This document shows positions 7,638 to 14,843 of a stretch of DNA of 32,162 nt, piece by piece. Position numbers and translations under genes: made by a program. How positions within the stretch are numbered: position 1 is the first letter of the stretch; every line of letters starts with the position of its first letter. Source of the stretch: JAWOHX01 sp046484975. Its GTDB lineage: Bacteria; Bacillota; Clostridia; DUPQ01. The notes below the pieces were generated by a model. That model was not told the origin of the DNA. It ran no database searches and worked only from the letters and a program-made list of their open reading frames with translations. Where the stretch lies: assembly GCA_046484975.1 (NCBI GenBank), contig JAWOHX010000098.1:1-32162 (forward strand), read 5' to 3'.

Positions 7638-8228
7638 TCAGTTCATGTACCATACGCCTTTGAACAGGATATAACATTCGGTATCGGCCACGATGCCCCT
7701 TCCGTCTCCCCTTGGAATGACCAGCATGTGGTTTCTCGGGATGTTTTGCCCGTTCTTGATCTCCGTCCCTGTTGTGACATTGGCCAGCCCTTCATCGTGG
7801 ACGTTTCCGATGGCTTTTGCTGAACCGCTCCTCAGAATCAATTCACTGGTGCTGGAAGCCAGAAGCTTGTCACCCGGGTTCAACCGGATGACCTGGTACA
7901 TAGCCCCTTCCGAAAGATCCCTAAGCATGAAATCATAAAATTCCATCTTCTGGGTGACCTGCTCCAGGGTGGTCTCAGTAGTACCTGCTTTCTTCTCCAC
8001 GGTGTCGAGTCTTGTACTGATGGCCGGATCGGTATAAGAAGTCCCTCCTGACGGGGCGGTGCCTGTCTGAAGGGAACTGATCCTGGCGTTGAGTTCATTG
8101 ATTTTTGCATCCACATAATCCACACTGGCAAGAACCAGGTTCTGGCTGGTGGCGCTTTTGGCCATTCCTGATATTACAATCACTACCGCAAACAATACGG
8201 TCAATACCGTATATACTTTTGCTTTCAT
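7638..8228 (-). CDS. Exported or membrane-anchored coiled-coil protein, unknown function
   Basis: No gene name is recognised. The 196-aa protein has an N-terminal hydrophobic segment (about 5-23, after MKAK) that acts as signal peptide or anchor, a coiled-coil region (about 35-100, with a Gly/Ser/Thr linker near 57-67), and a compact C-terminal domain with LNPGDKLLASSTSELILRSGSAKAI, ITKG-type loop NVTTGTEIKNGQNIPRNHMLVIPRGDGRG and a final FKGVWYM. I have the impression of similar unnamed proteins in other Clostridia with ELILRSG and NHLL-IPR-DGRG motifs. GGAGG lies 9 nt before the ATG. It sits outside the membrane by topology. It may be co-transcribed with the alcohol dehydrogenase (22-nt gap) or with its own promoter at about 8265. 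Confidence 0.8.
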   Translation of the reverse strand: MKAKVYTVLTVLFAVVIVISGMAKSATSQNLVLASVDYVDAKINELNARISSLQTGTAPSGGTSYTDPAISTRLDTVEKKAGTTETTLEQVTQKMEFYDFMLRDLSEGAMYQVIRLNPGDKLLASSTSELILRSGSAKAIGNVHDEGLANVTTGTEIKNGQNIPRNHMLVIPRGDGRGIVADTECYILFKGVWYMN

Positions 8229-8259
8229 CTTTTGTACCTCCAGTATTCGTATATATCAC

Positions 8260-8288
8260 ATTATAATATATATCGGAGAAAATGAAAA
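8260..8288 (-). promoter_or_regulatory. Possible SigA-type promoter before the coiled-coil protein
   Basis: A perfect TATAAT (-10) is read on the minus strand at 8260-8265. With a 17-nt spacer the -35 would be TTTTCA, which is poor. The surrounding 8229-8298 gap is AT-rich and holds nothing else. Confidence 0.4.
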
Positions 8289-8298
8289 CAAAGGATTT

Positions 8299-9426
8299 TC
8301 AGATTGCTTCCATGCTGGAATTGGTATGTCTCGCTATTTCATCCACCCGGACGCTGTCTGCGAAGCCGGACATCAGGATATAGGCGGAACCGCTTTTCTT
8401 TGCCCGTCCGGTCCTGCCGATCCGATGAATGTAGGCTTCGTTCTCACTGGGGATGTCATAATTGATGACGGCGTCCACATTGTCCACATCCAGTCCCCGT
8501 GCCGCAACATCCGTAGCCACCAGAACGGAAAACCCTCCGCGCTTGAATTTATCCATGACCCTTTCCCGGGCGCTTTGCCGGATATCCCCATGGATACAGT
8601 CCGCCAGGCAGCCTCTTTCCTTGATGTACCTGGTCACCCGATCCACCTGGTGCTTGGTATTGCAGAAAACGATCATCCTGTTGTAATTTCCTTTTTTCAT
8701 GATTTTCATGATCTCATCCGGTTTATCACGATGGTTGGTCTTGATAAGGAACTGGTTGATGTCCGGCTTGTTCTCCACATCCTCAAAAACCGTGATCTCC
8801 ACAGCATCCCTCTGGTATTTCCAGCTGATGTTGAGAACATCGGTGGAAAGGGTGGCCGAAAACATGCCCAAGTTCTCCCGTTTGTCCGTCATGTCCAGGA
8901 TCCGGGTCGCATCCTTGTAAAATCCCATGTCCACCATCCTGTCCGCTTCATCCAGGATGACGGTCCTCACCGCATCCAGCCGAATGGTCCTGCGGTTGAT
9001 GTGGTCCAGCAACCGTCCGGGAGTGGCCACGATGATATTGGGCCTTTTCTTCAGCATGCTGATCTGGTTGTCAATGGACTGGCCGCCATAAATGCTCAGG
9101 ACCTTTATTCCGTGCTTGTATGTGCAGATGGAACGCAGTTCCCCACAGATTTGGATGGACAACTCCCGTGTGGGTACCAGTATCAAAGCCTGAATCCTTT
9201 CATCCTGTGTGTCGATGTGCTCGATGATTGGAATCCCAAAGGCAAAGGTCTTTCCTGTCCCCGTGGGTGCTTTGGCGATGATGTCTTTTTTCTCCATCAT
9301 GGGCGGAATGGCCTGCACCTGCACGGATGTGGCCTGTACGAAGCCTTTTCGGTCCAATGCCCGAAGGATCTCTTCGGACAGGTTCATTTTTTTAAAATGG
9401 TTGATTTCCTTTATTTCTTCTGACAT
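8299..9426 (-). CDS. DEAD-box ATP-dependent RNA helicase
   Basis: A cytosolic RNA helicase of the DEAD family, likely acting in ribosome assembly, mRNA turnover or cold adaptation. It shows the Q-motif region (Phe11 to SVQVQAIP at about 34-41), motif I APTGTGKT at 53-60, PTREL at 85-89, TPGRLLDH, DEAD, SAT, ARGLD and HRIGRTGR. At 375 aa it is only the two RecA-like domains, without the C-terminal RNA-binding extension of DbpA/CshA types, so substrate targeting is unclear. AGGAGG lies 9 nt before the ATG at 9426. It is followed after 70 nt by the coiled-coil gene and preceded by a 213-nt non-coding gap, which could form a 5' leader. Confidence 0.94.
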   Translation of the reverse strand: MSEEIKEINHFKKMNLSEEILRALDRKGFVQATSVQVQAIPPMMEKKDIIAKAPTGTGKTFAFGIPIIEHIDTQDERIQALILVPTRELSIQICGELRSICTYKHGIKVLSIYGGQSIDNQISMLKKRPNIIVATPGRLLDHINRRTIRLDAVRTVILDEADRMVDMGFYKDATRILDMTDKRENLGMFSATLSTDVLNISWKYQRDAVEITVFEDVENKPDINQFLIKTNHRDKPDEIMKIMKKGNYNRMIVFCNTKHQVDRVTRYIKERGCLADCIHGDIRQSARERVMDKFKRGGFSVLVATDVAARGLDVDNVDAVINYDIPSENEAYIHRIGRTGRAKKSGSAYILMSGFADSVRVDEIARHTNSSMEAI

Positions 9427-9639
9427 AACAAAAACCTCCTAAATATATATTTGGATTTAATCTTCAACCGGTTCTCCAAATAATATTCAAGAGATTTTAC
9501 GTAAAGAATGATCCATATTTTTGTTTTATCGACTCATGTTAACACAGAACACCGCCATCCGCAACAAATATTTGTCTGATTGCCACGTGATTGTCACACA
9601 TCTGCATCATGCCGAGGATGCCTTATGCATTCGATGGAA
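9427..9639. other. 213-nt non-coding gap between alr and the RNA helicase
   Basis: I see no gene, tRNA or clear terminator here. On the minus strand there is an AGGAGG for the helicase near 9440 and a weak promoter-like pair (TTGTTG, 17 nt, TGTTAA) around 9540-9567. An AT-rich leader of about 100 nt could precede the helicase, as is common for cold-shock helicases, but no defined structure was recognised. Confidence 0.5.
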
Positions 9640-10797
9640 TCATTTCAGAAGGTAATTGCTGACCTTATGGACTTTGTTTCCTTTCAGGTAGACCCGGGGT
9701 ACCCGCATTCCAATCTTGCAGACAAACTCATAATTCAAGGTATTGCATGTCTTTGCCAGCTGGTCGATGGTAATTTCACCGTCGAACAGGACCACCTCGT
9801 CCCCGGCTCGGATGTGTTTTTCCGCGTCAGTGATGTCTATCATGCACATATCCATGCAAATGTTCCCGATGACGGGGCAGCAGCTTCCATTGATCATGAC
9901 GCTTGCCTTTCCGGATAAAAGCCTGGAGTATCCGTCGGCATACCCGCATGCGATTGTGGCGATACGGGTCTTTCTCCAGGTGACATATTTCCCGCCATAG
10001 CTCACTGGCTGTCCCGCTTCCACCTCCTTGGACTCAATGACCCTGGATTTGAACACCATGGCCTTTTTCAAATCCAAGCCGCTGTTTTTTTCTGCGTGCT
10101 CGGAAGGATATAGACCGAAGAGGATCAGTCCTGGCCTGACCATGTCGAGATATTTGTCCGGATGGAGCAAAACCCCGCCGCTGTTGCAGGCATGTTTCAA
10201 CATAGCCGGATGCCCGCTTCCCTCAATCCCTTTCAACAGGCTTTGGAATCGTTTGAATTGAAGGTCTGTATAGGTGGTGTCCTCTTCATCAGCAGTGGAG
10301 AAGTGGGTGAAAATCCCCTCGATGTGTAATCCTTCCAGCCGGAAAGCCGCCTGGATATCCTCTGGTTTTGAGTAGTGAAAACCCACCCGGTTCATGCCTG
10401 TGTCGATTTTGATGTGCACTTTGATCCTGGTCCCGAGTTCCAATGCCTTCCTCGAGAACCCCTCCGCCATGTCCCTGTCAAAAATGGAGATGACAATGTC
10501 ATTTTCTGTGATTTCCCGTATCCTGTCCCGTAAAATATATCCCAGCACCAACAGAGGTGTTCTGATGTTTTTCCTTCGCAATTGAATGGCTTCATCCAGG
10601 GTGGCCACGGAAAGCATGTCCGCGCAGTTTTCTCCCAGGATCCTGGCAGTCTCCACCGCCCCGTGTCCGTATCCGTCCGCCTTGATGATGGCGTTGATCT
10701 TTACGTCGGGACCTATCTTTTTCCTGATTTCGTTGAAATTATGTCGAATATGGTCAAGATTGATCTCCACCCATACACGGTCGGGTCTTCTCTTCAT
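9640..10797 (-). CDS. alr: Alanine racemase
   Basis: PLP enzyme that interconverts L- and D-alanine for peptidoglycan. The 385-aa product has the PLP lysine in AIIKADGYGHG (Lys39), KIDTGMNRVGF, HACNSGG, VRPGLILFGLYP, and the second catalytic tyrosine region in SYGGKYVTWRKTRIATIACGYADGYSR, followed by GNICMDMCMID. All are standard for Alr. The start at 10797 overlaps the end of the nnr gene by 44 nt, and GGAG about 10-13 nt upstream lies inside that gene, so the two are translated from one mRNA. An nnr-alr pair is common in Gram-positive bacteria. A 213-nt gap follows the stop. Confidence 0.96.
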   Translation of the reverse strand: MKRRPDRVWVEINLDHIRHNFNEIRKKIGPDVKINAIIKADGYGHGAVETARILGENCADMLSVATLDEAIQLRRKNIRTPLLVLGYILRDRIREITENDIVISIFDRDMAEGFSRKALELGTRIKVHIKIDTGMNRVGFHYSKPEDIQAAFRLEGLHIEGIFTHFSTADEEDTTYTDLQFKRFQSLLKGIEGSGHPAMLKHACNSGGVLLHPDKYLDMVRPGLILFGLYPSEHAEKNSGLDLKKAMVFKSRVIESKEVEAGQPVSYGGKYVTWRKTRIATIACGYADGYSRLLSGKASVMINGSCCPVIGNICMDMCMIDITDAEKHIRAGDEVVLFDGEITIDQLAKTCNTLNYEFVCKIGMRVPRVYLKGNKVHKVSNYLLK

Positions 10798-12286
10798 ATA
10801 GCTCTTTCTCCGTCATTGCGATTTGCTTCATTATATCACCGGCCCTGAGGCCTGTCATGCCATATTTCATGGCCGCCCGGTCCCCGGCCGAACCATGGAT
10901 GTATACGGACAACCCGGCGGCAGCCAGCAGATCCATCCCGCCGGCGGCATAGGCCCCCATCATCCCGCTCAAGACATCCCCGCTTCCTCCGGTGGCCATC
11001 CCGGGGTTTCCGGTGGTGTTAAGGTAAAGGCACCTTCCATCGGTGGTCACTGTCTTATGTCCTTTCAGTACAAGGACAACCCCGTGTTCCCGTGCAAAGG
11101 ATGCCGCCGACTCCATCCGGTTGGCATTGATGAACGGAATGTCTTTCCCCGTCAGCCTTGCCATTTCCCCCGGATGGGGGGTCAGGATCATCCGTCCCCG
11201 GGCTTTCTGGAGGATGGACTTGTGACTGGCCAGGTCATTGAGGCTCTGGGCATCTGCGATGATTTTCATGGAAGTGTTCTCAAGGACTTCCCGGACGATT
11301 TCATGGGATTTGGTTTCAGGAGACAATCCCGGTCCGATGACCAGGACATCTTTTCCCTCGCAGGCTTTCAACAGCCCGTCTGCTTCCGTCAGCACCACAG
11401 CTTCCCGGATTTTACTGTCATATGCCGCCATTTTTGCATTCAGGGCAAGGCGATAAACCACACCTGCTCCTGAACGGATGCAGGCCTCGACGCACAGGGA
11501 CATGGCTCCTGTCATACCCGGGCTTCCTGCAATGACAAGCACTTTCCCGTAGTCGGATTTGGATGAGATTTCCTTGCGGACCCGGATGTGCTCCAATGCT
11601 TGTTCCCGGTCATAAGCAAAAAAAGTGGAGGGAGGATAAGCGCTGGATGGAATGCCGATTTCCCGGACCACAATGTTTCCCGCATACAGAAAACCGGGTT
11701 CTGAAAAAAGGCCTGCCTTGCCTCTTCCGAAGCAGACCGTCAGATGCGCATGGATGCATTCCCCTTCGCAAGGCTTGCCGTCCACGGGGAGCCCTGAGGG
11801 AACATCCAGGGCCACCAGAAATTTCGCATGGACATTGGCGGTGCATATGGCAGACAAAATCCAACCTTTGGCAGGTCCCATGGTTCCTGTCCCCAAAAGG
11901 GCGTCCACGGTGACATGGGCCTTTCCGATGCTTTCTGCAAGGATTTGGGTGTTTTGCCCGTCATGGACGGGGATGCCCAGATTTTCGCAGATGATCCGGT
12001 TGATCCTGGTGTCTTCGGGCAGTTGTGCCCGCGGCAATACGGAATGGACCATTACCCCGCAACCCCCCAGCAGTAATTTCCGTGCCAGTGCATAACCATC
12101 CCCGCCGTTGTTGCCGGGACCGCATAAAATGACGGCCTGTTTTCCCTTCAGGCCACCCATGGCTTTTTCAATTTCAACAAAGGCTTTTTCCGCTGCGCTT
12201 TCCATGAGCACGATACCTGGTATGCCATATTTTTCAATGGCACTGGCATCGGCCTGCCTCATCTGTGCGGAATCCACAAGTTTCAT
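10754..12286 (-). CDS. nnr: Bifunctional NAD(P)HX epimerase / ADP-dependent NAD(P)HX dehydratase
   Basis: Repairs hydrated NADH and NADPH: the N-terminal epimerase (YjeF_N, about 1-215) converts R-NAD(P)HX to S, and the C-terminal ribokinase-like dehydratase (about 225-500) restores NAD(P)H using ADP. Seen: KYGIPGIVLMESAA, CGPGNNGGDGYALARKL and DALLGTG in the first domain; AGSPGMTGAMSL, GPGLSPETK, LTPHPGEMARLTG, VLKGHKTVTTDG and NTTGNPGMATGGSGDVLSG in the second. The 510-aa length is normal for the fused form. The start at 12286 gives the standard N-terminus, yet no Shine-Dalgarno is visible. It lies 12 nt after the helicase stop and overlaps alr. Confidence 0.95.
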   Translation of the reverse strand: MKLVDSAQMRQADASAIEKYGIPGIVLMESAAEKAFVEIEKAMGGLKGKQAVILCGPGNNGGDGYALARKLLLGGCGVMVHSVLPRAQLPEDTRINRIICENLGIPVHDGQNTQILAESIGKAHVTVDALLGTGTMGPAKGWILSAICTANVHAKFLVALDVPSGLPVDGKPCEGECIHAHLTVCFGRGKAGLFSEPGFLYAGNIVVREIGIPSSAYPPSTFFAYDREQALEHIRVRKEISSKSDYGKVLVIAGSPGMTGAMSLCVEACIRSGAGVVYRLALNAKMAAYDSKIREAVVLTEADGLLKACEGKDVLVIGPGLSPETKSHEIVREVLENTSMKIIADAQSLNDLASHKSILQKARGRMILTPHPGEMARLTGKDIPFINANRMESAASFAREHGVVLVLKGHKTVTTDGRCLYLNTTGNPGMATGGSGDVLSGMMGAYAAGGMDLLAAAGLSVYIHGSAGDRAAMKYGMTGLRAGDIMKQIAMTEKELYEEKTRPCMGGDQS

Positions 12287-12292
12287 GGCTCA

Positions 12293-12301
12293 ATTATATC
12301 A
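12293..12301 (-). promoter_or_regulatory. Extended -10-like element immediately before nnr
   Basis: On the minus strand TGATATAAT (TGn followed by TATAAT) spans 12293-12301, with the TATAAT at 12293-12298 and only 6 nt before the nnr ATG. Transcription from it would begin at or next to the ATG, which would give a leaderless mRNA. No good -35 is seen. This is inferred from spacing alone. Confidence 0.3.
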
Positions 12302-14665
12302 TGTCCCATAGAAGGTTGACACCGAAGCGGCGATTTTTTTATCGACATAGGTGAAGTATTCCGGCCGCCACCACCCAGGGAACAGCTTCTTGTAGCGGAA
12401 ACCAGCGAACCTGGAATCGATGAGAATCACAAACCCCCTGTCCAGCTCCGTTCGTATCACCCGGCCAGAAGCCTGGAGCACCCGGTTGATCCCCGGGAAG
12501 GTATAGGCGTAATCAAAGCCATCCATCTCATTTTCATCGAAGTACTGCCGGATGAGCTCCCTTTCGGGACAGACCATGGGAAGGCCCGTACCCACGACGA
12601 TGACGCCGTTGAGCTTGTCTCCCGCCAGATCAATCCCTTCCCCGAAAATCCCTCCCATGACAGCAAATCCCACCAGGGTGGTTTCTCCGTATCGATTGAA
12701 GCGATTCAGGAATTTTTCCCGGTCCTCCTCCGTCATCTTCGACTTTTGTACCAGGACATCCGCCATGACATCCCCTTCCAGAAAAGCACCCAGTACATCC
12801 TCCATGTATTTATAGGAAGGGAAATACACCATGTAGTTCCCGCGTTTTGTCTCCACCACCTCTTTGACCAGTAAGGCAATGTCGTCATAAGACAGATCCC
12901 TGTCCCTGTATTTGGTGCTGATGCGCCCTTCGATGATGACTTTCAGGTTTTCCCCGGGGAAAGGGGAGGGAAGGGATAGAATCCGGTCTTTGGTCCTGGC
13001 CCCAAGGGTGGCTTTATAGTACTCCATGGGTTCCAGTGTGGCGCTGAAAAGCACGGCGGATCTTCCCAGGTCCATGTTCTTGGACAACAGGTAGGAGGGA
13101 TCCAGGCACATCAGCTTGATTTCGAGCCTGTCATTCTCCAGGACATAAAAAGTTGCGTATCTGGAATCGTAGAACTCCGCCACCTTGGTGAAATAGAGCA
13201 TCTTGAAGAACACGTCCAGGAACAGCTCGCCATACTCCCCCTCTTTCTCATAATCCATGTATTTGTCCATGACAAAGGCACATTTCTTCACCTGTTCCAG
13301 CAGTTTCTCTGGAAGATGGCGTTGGCTGACCTGCCCTTCTCCCAATCCCTCGAACATCTCCGCCTTGCACCGGTTAAGCTCTGCGTTGATCTTGCCCAGT
13401 CTTCTGCGCAAGTCATCCCATTCGATACCGGTTTGTTTCCTAAGTTCAGCCACATCCCGCTGGTTGATCCTGGCTGAGTACATTTCCCTGCCCCGGTCCA
13501 CAAGGTTATGGGCCTCATCGATCAAAAAGCAATACTCCTCCGATACTTCGTTGAAAAACCGCTGGAGCTTGATCCTGGGGTCGAACAGGTAGTTGTAGTC
13601 GCAAATGATCAAATCCGAATACTGGGAAGCATCCAGGGAGAGTTCGAAGGGACAGATGTTGTGTTTGTCTGCACATTCTCTGATCCGTTCCCGTTCCATG
13701 AACGGGTCACTCAACAGCTCCTTGAGGGCATCCTTTGCCCGGTCATAATACCCGTTGGCCCGTTCACAGTTCTGGGGGTCGCAGTCCCTGGTCTCATATG
13801 GGCACACCTTGTCTTTCGCTGTGATGACCAGGGCCCTCAGGTTCAGTCCTCTGTCACACATGATTTTATATGTGTCGATGGCGATGTTGGCGGTGACAGT
13901 CTTTGCCGTCAGGTAGAAAATCCTGTGGACCAGTCCTTCCCCCATGGCTTTCACCGCCGGGAAGAGGGTTCCTATGGTTTTTCCGATTCCGGTGGGAGCC
14001 TGTATGAAAATGTTGGAACTTTCCTTGATGCTGAGATATGCCTGCCTTGCCAGTTCCCGCTGCCCCTCCCGGTAGTTGGCGAAGGGGAACGTCATGGTCC
14101 GGATGCTGTTGTTTCTTAGAATCTCCCATTTCCGGATCTTCGTCATCCAATTGAGATATGGCAGGACAAACCCGTTGTATATCTTTGTCAAGGCTTCCAT
14201 GGAAAATGTCTTTTCAAACTCCCGGCGTTCTTGAGTTTCTCTGTTGATGTATATCAGCTTGACGGCCAGTCCCTCGAGCCCGTTGTTTTTTCCATATATG
14301 TATCCATAGCATTCCGCTTGTCCCCAATGGGCAGGATGATCCTCCGGCATGATATCATCCAGTGTCTTCACCGTGGTCTTTAATTCGTAGATTGTGACCT
14401 GGCCGTCTTTCTTCAGGATTCCGTCAATCCTTCCCGAGACGGTGAGCAGGATGTCCGGATTCTCCACTTTGTCGGAGACATAGATTTCCTTAGAGAAATC
14501 CTCCGGATGAAGGCTTGACATTTCCTTTTGCAGCCTTGTATGGCACTGGGTCCCTTCCCAGGCCGCCTCCGACAGGATGGAAATGCTTTTCTTCTCAATG
14601 TTTCCCGCCCCGGTGGTAAAATCCACCAGGTCCTTCACGGAAAGATTGATTTTCTTTTGTTCCAT
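12299..14665 (-). CDS. PD-(D/E)XK nuclease fused to XPD/DinG-like iron-sulfur DNA helicase
   Basis: A superfamily 2 helicase of the XPD/Rad3/DinG group with an N-terminal nuclease domain. From the ATG at 14665 (788 aa) the nuclease region (about 1-195) has His42, Asp81 in RIDGIL, Glu94-Leu-Lys96 in YELKTT and Gln116 in GQAECYGYIYG, the full RecB/Cas4-type set. The helicase has Walker A APTGIGKT at 223-230, candidate 4Fe-4S cysteines 288, 295, 300 and 338, DEAH at 383-386, SATLEPM, and a C-terminal GEGIDL, QASGRVIR motif VI. I rejected the longer frame to 14737 because GAGGGG precedes the 14665 ATG. A LexA-type box overlaps the predicted transcription start. The likely role is processing branched or damaged DNA. 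nnr and alr follow closely. Confidence 0.9.
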   Translation of the reverse strand: MEQKKINLSVKDLVDFTTGAGNIEKKSISILSEAAWEGTQCHTRLQKEMSSLHPEDFSKEIYVSDKVENPDILLTVSGRIDGILKKDGQVTIYELKTTVKTLDDIMPEDHPAHWGQAECYGYIYGKNNGLEGLAVKLIYINRETQERREFEKTFSMEALTKIYNGFVLPYLNWMTKIRKWEILRNNSIRTMTFPFANYREGQRELARQAYLSIKESSNIFIQAPTGIGKTIGTLFPAVKAMGEGLVHRIFYLTAKTVTANIAIDTYKIMCDRGLNLRALVITAKDKVCPYETRDCDPQNCERANGYYDRAKDALKELLSDPFMERERIRECADKHNICPFELSLDASQYSDLIICDYNYLFDPRIKLQRFFNEVSEEYCFLIDEAHNLVDRGREMYSARINQRDVAELRKQTGIEWDDLRRRLGKINAELNRCKAEMFEGLGEGQVSQRHLPEKLLEQVKKCAFVMDKYMDYEKEGEYGELFLDVFFKMLYFTKVAEFYDSRYATFYVLENDRLEIKLMCLDPSYLLSKNMDLGRSAVLFSATLEPMEYYKATLGARTKDRILSLPSPFPGENLKVIIEGRISTKYRDRDLSYDDIALLVKEVVETKRGNYMVYFPSYKYMEDVLGAFLEGDVMADVLVQKSKMTEEDREKFLNRFNRYGETTLVGFAVMGGIFGEGIDLAGDKLNGVIVVGTGLPMVCPERELIRQYFDENEMDGFDYAYTFPGINRVLQASGRVIRTELDRGFVILIDSRFAGFRYKKLFPGWWRPEYFTYVDKKIAASVSTFYGT

Positions 14666-14675
14666 ACACCCCTCT

Positions 14676-14687
14676 GAACAAACGTTC
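14676..14687 (-). promoter_or_regulatory. LexA/DinR (SOS) box
   Basis: GAACAAACGTTC matches the B. subtilis-type LexA consensus GAACRNRYGTTC at every defined position. It lies between the -10 (14696-14701) and the ribosome binding site of the nuclease-helicase, covering about +2 to +13 of the predicted transcript. That is a position where LexA would block transcription until DNA damage. Confidence 0.75.
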
Positions 14688-14695
14688 TGAAATGT

Positions 14696-14701
14696 ATTAT
14701 A
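14696..14701 (-). promoter_or_regulatory. -10 element of the nuclease-helicase promoter
   Basis: A perfect TATAAT on the minus strand, 31 nt upstream of the helicase ATG. The -35 is unclear (a T-run at the right distance). The LexA box starts 8 nt downstream. Confidence 0.55.
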
Positions 14702-14789
14702 TATCAGAAACAGTGATAAAAAAAGGGGTTTCCGCAAACTTTATGGTCTGTTGGTGAAATGTTTCCTCGATGTTTTTCCCATGTAGTTA

Positions 14790-14798
14790 TGCTATAAT
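14790..14798 (+). promoter_or_regulatory. Extended -10 promoter of the envelope polysaccharide cluster
   Basis: TGCTATAAT, an extended -10 with a perfect TATAAT at 14793-14798, lies 45 nt before the glycosyltransferase start at 14844. The -35 candidate (TGTTTT at 14771-14776) is weak, as is usual with extended -10 promoters. It is divergent from the helicase promoter within the same 178-nt gap. Confidence 0.6.
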
Positions 14799-14843
14799 AA
14801 AACCCGAAGGTCCGATGGACGAAGCATGCTGACGGAGTGTTTT

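Noticed and set aside
8149..9423. A 424-codon open frame on the plus strand
   Set aside because: It is antisense to the DEAD-box helicase, whose motifs are all intact. The plus-strand translation is His/Asp-rich with no family features, as expected of a mirror frame.
9427..9639. Riboswitch or T-box leader before the RNA helicase
   Set aside because: I looked for conserved riboswitch or T-box landmarks and a terminator hairpin and saw none in the 213 nt.
14685..14709. Inverted repeat TTCTGA ... TCAGAA across the helicase promoter
   Set aside because: Arms of 6 bp with a 13-nt gap can arise by chance in AT-rich DNA, and the left arm overlaps the better-supported LexA box.
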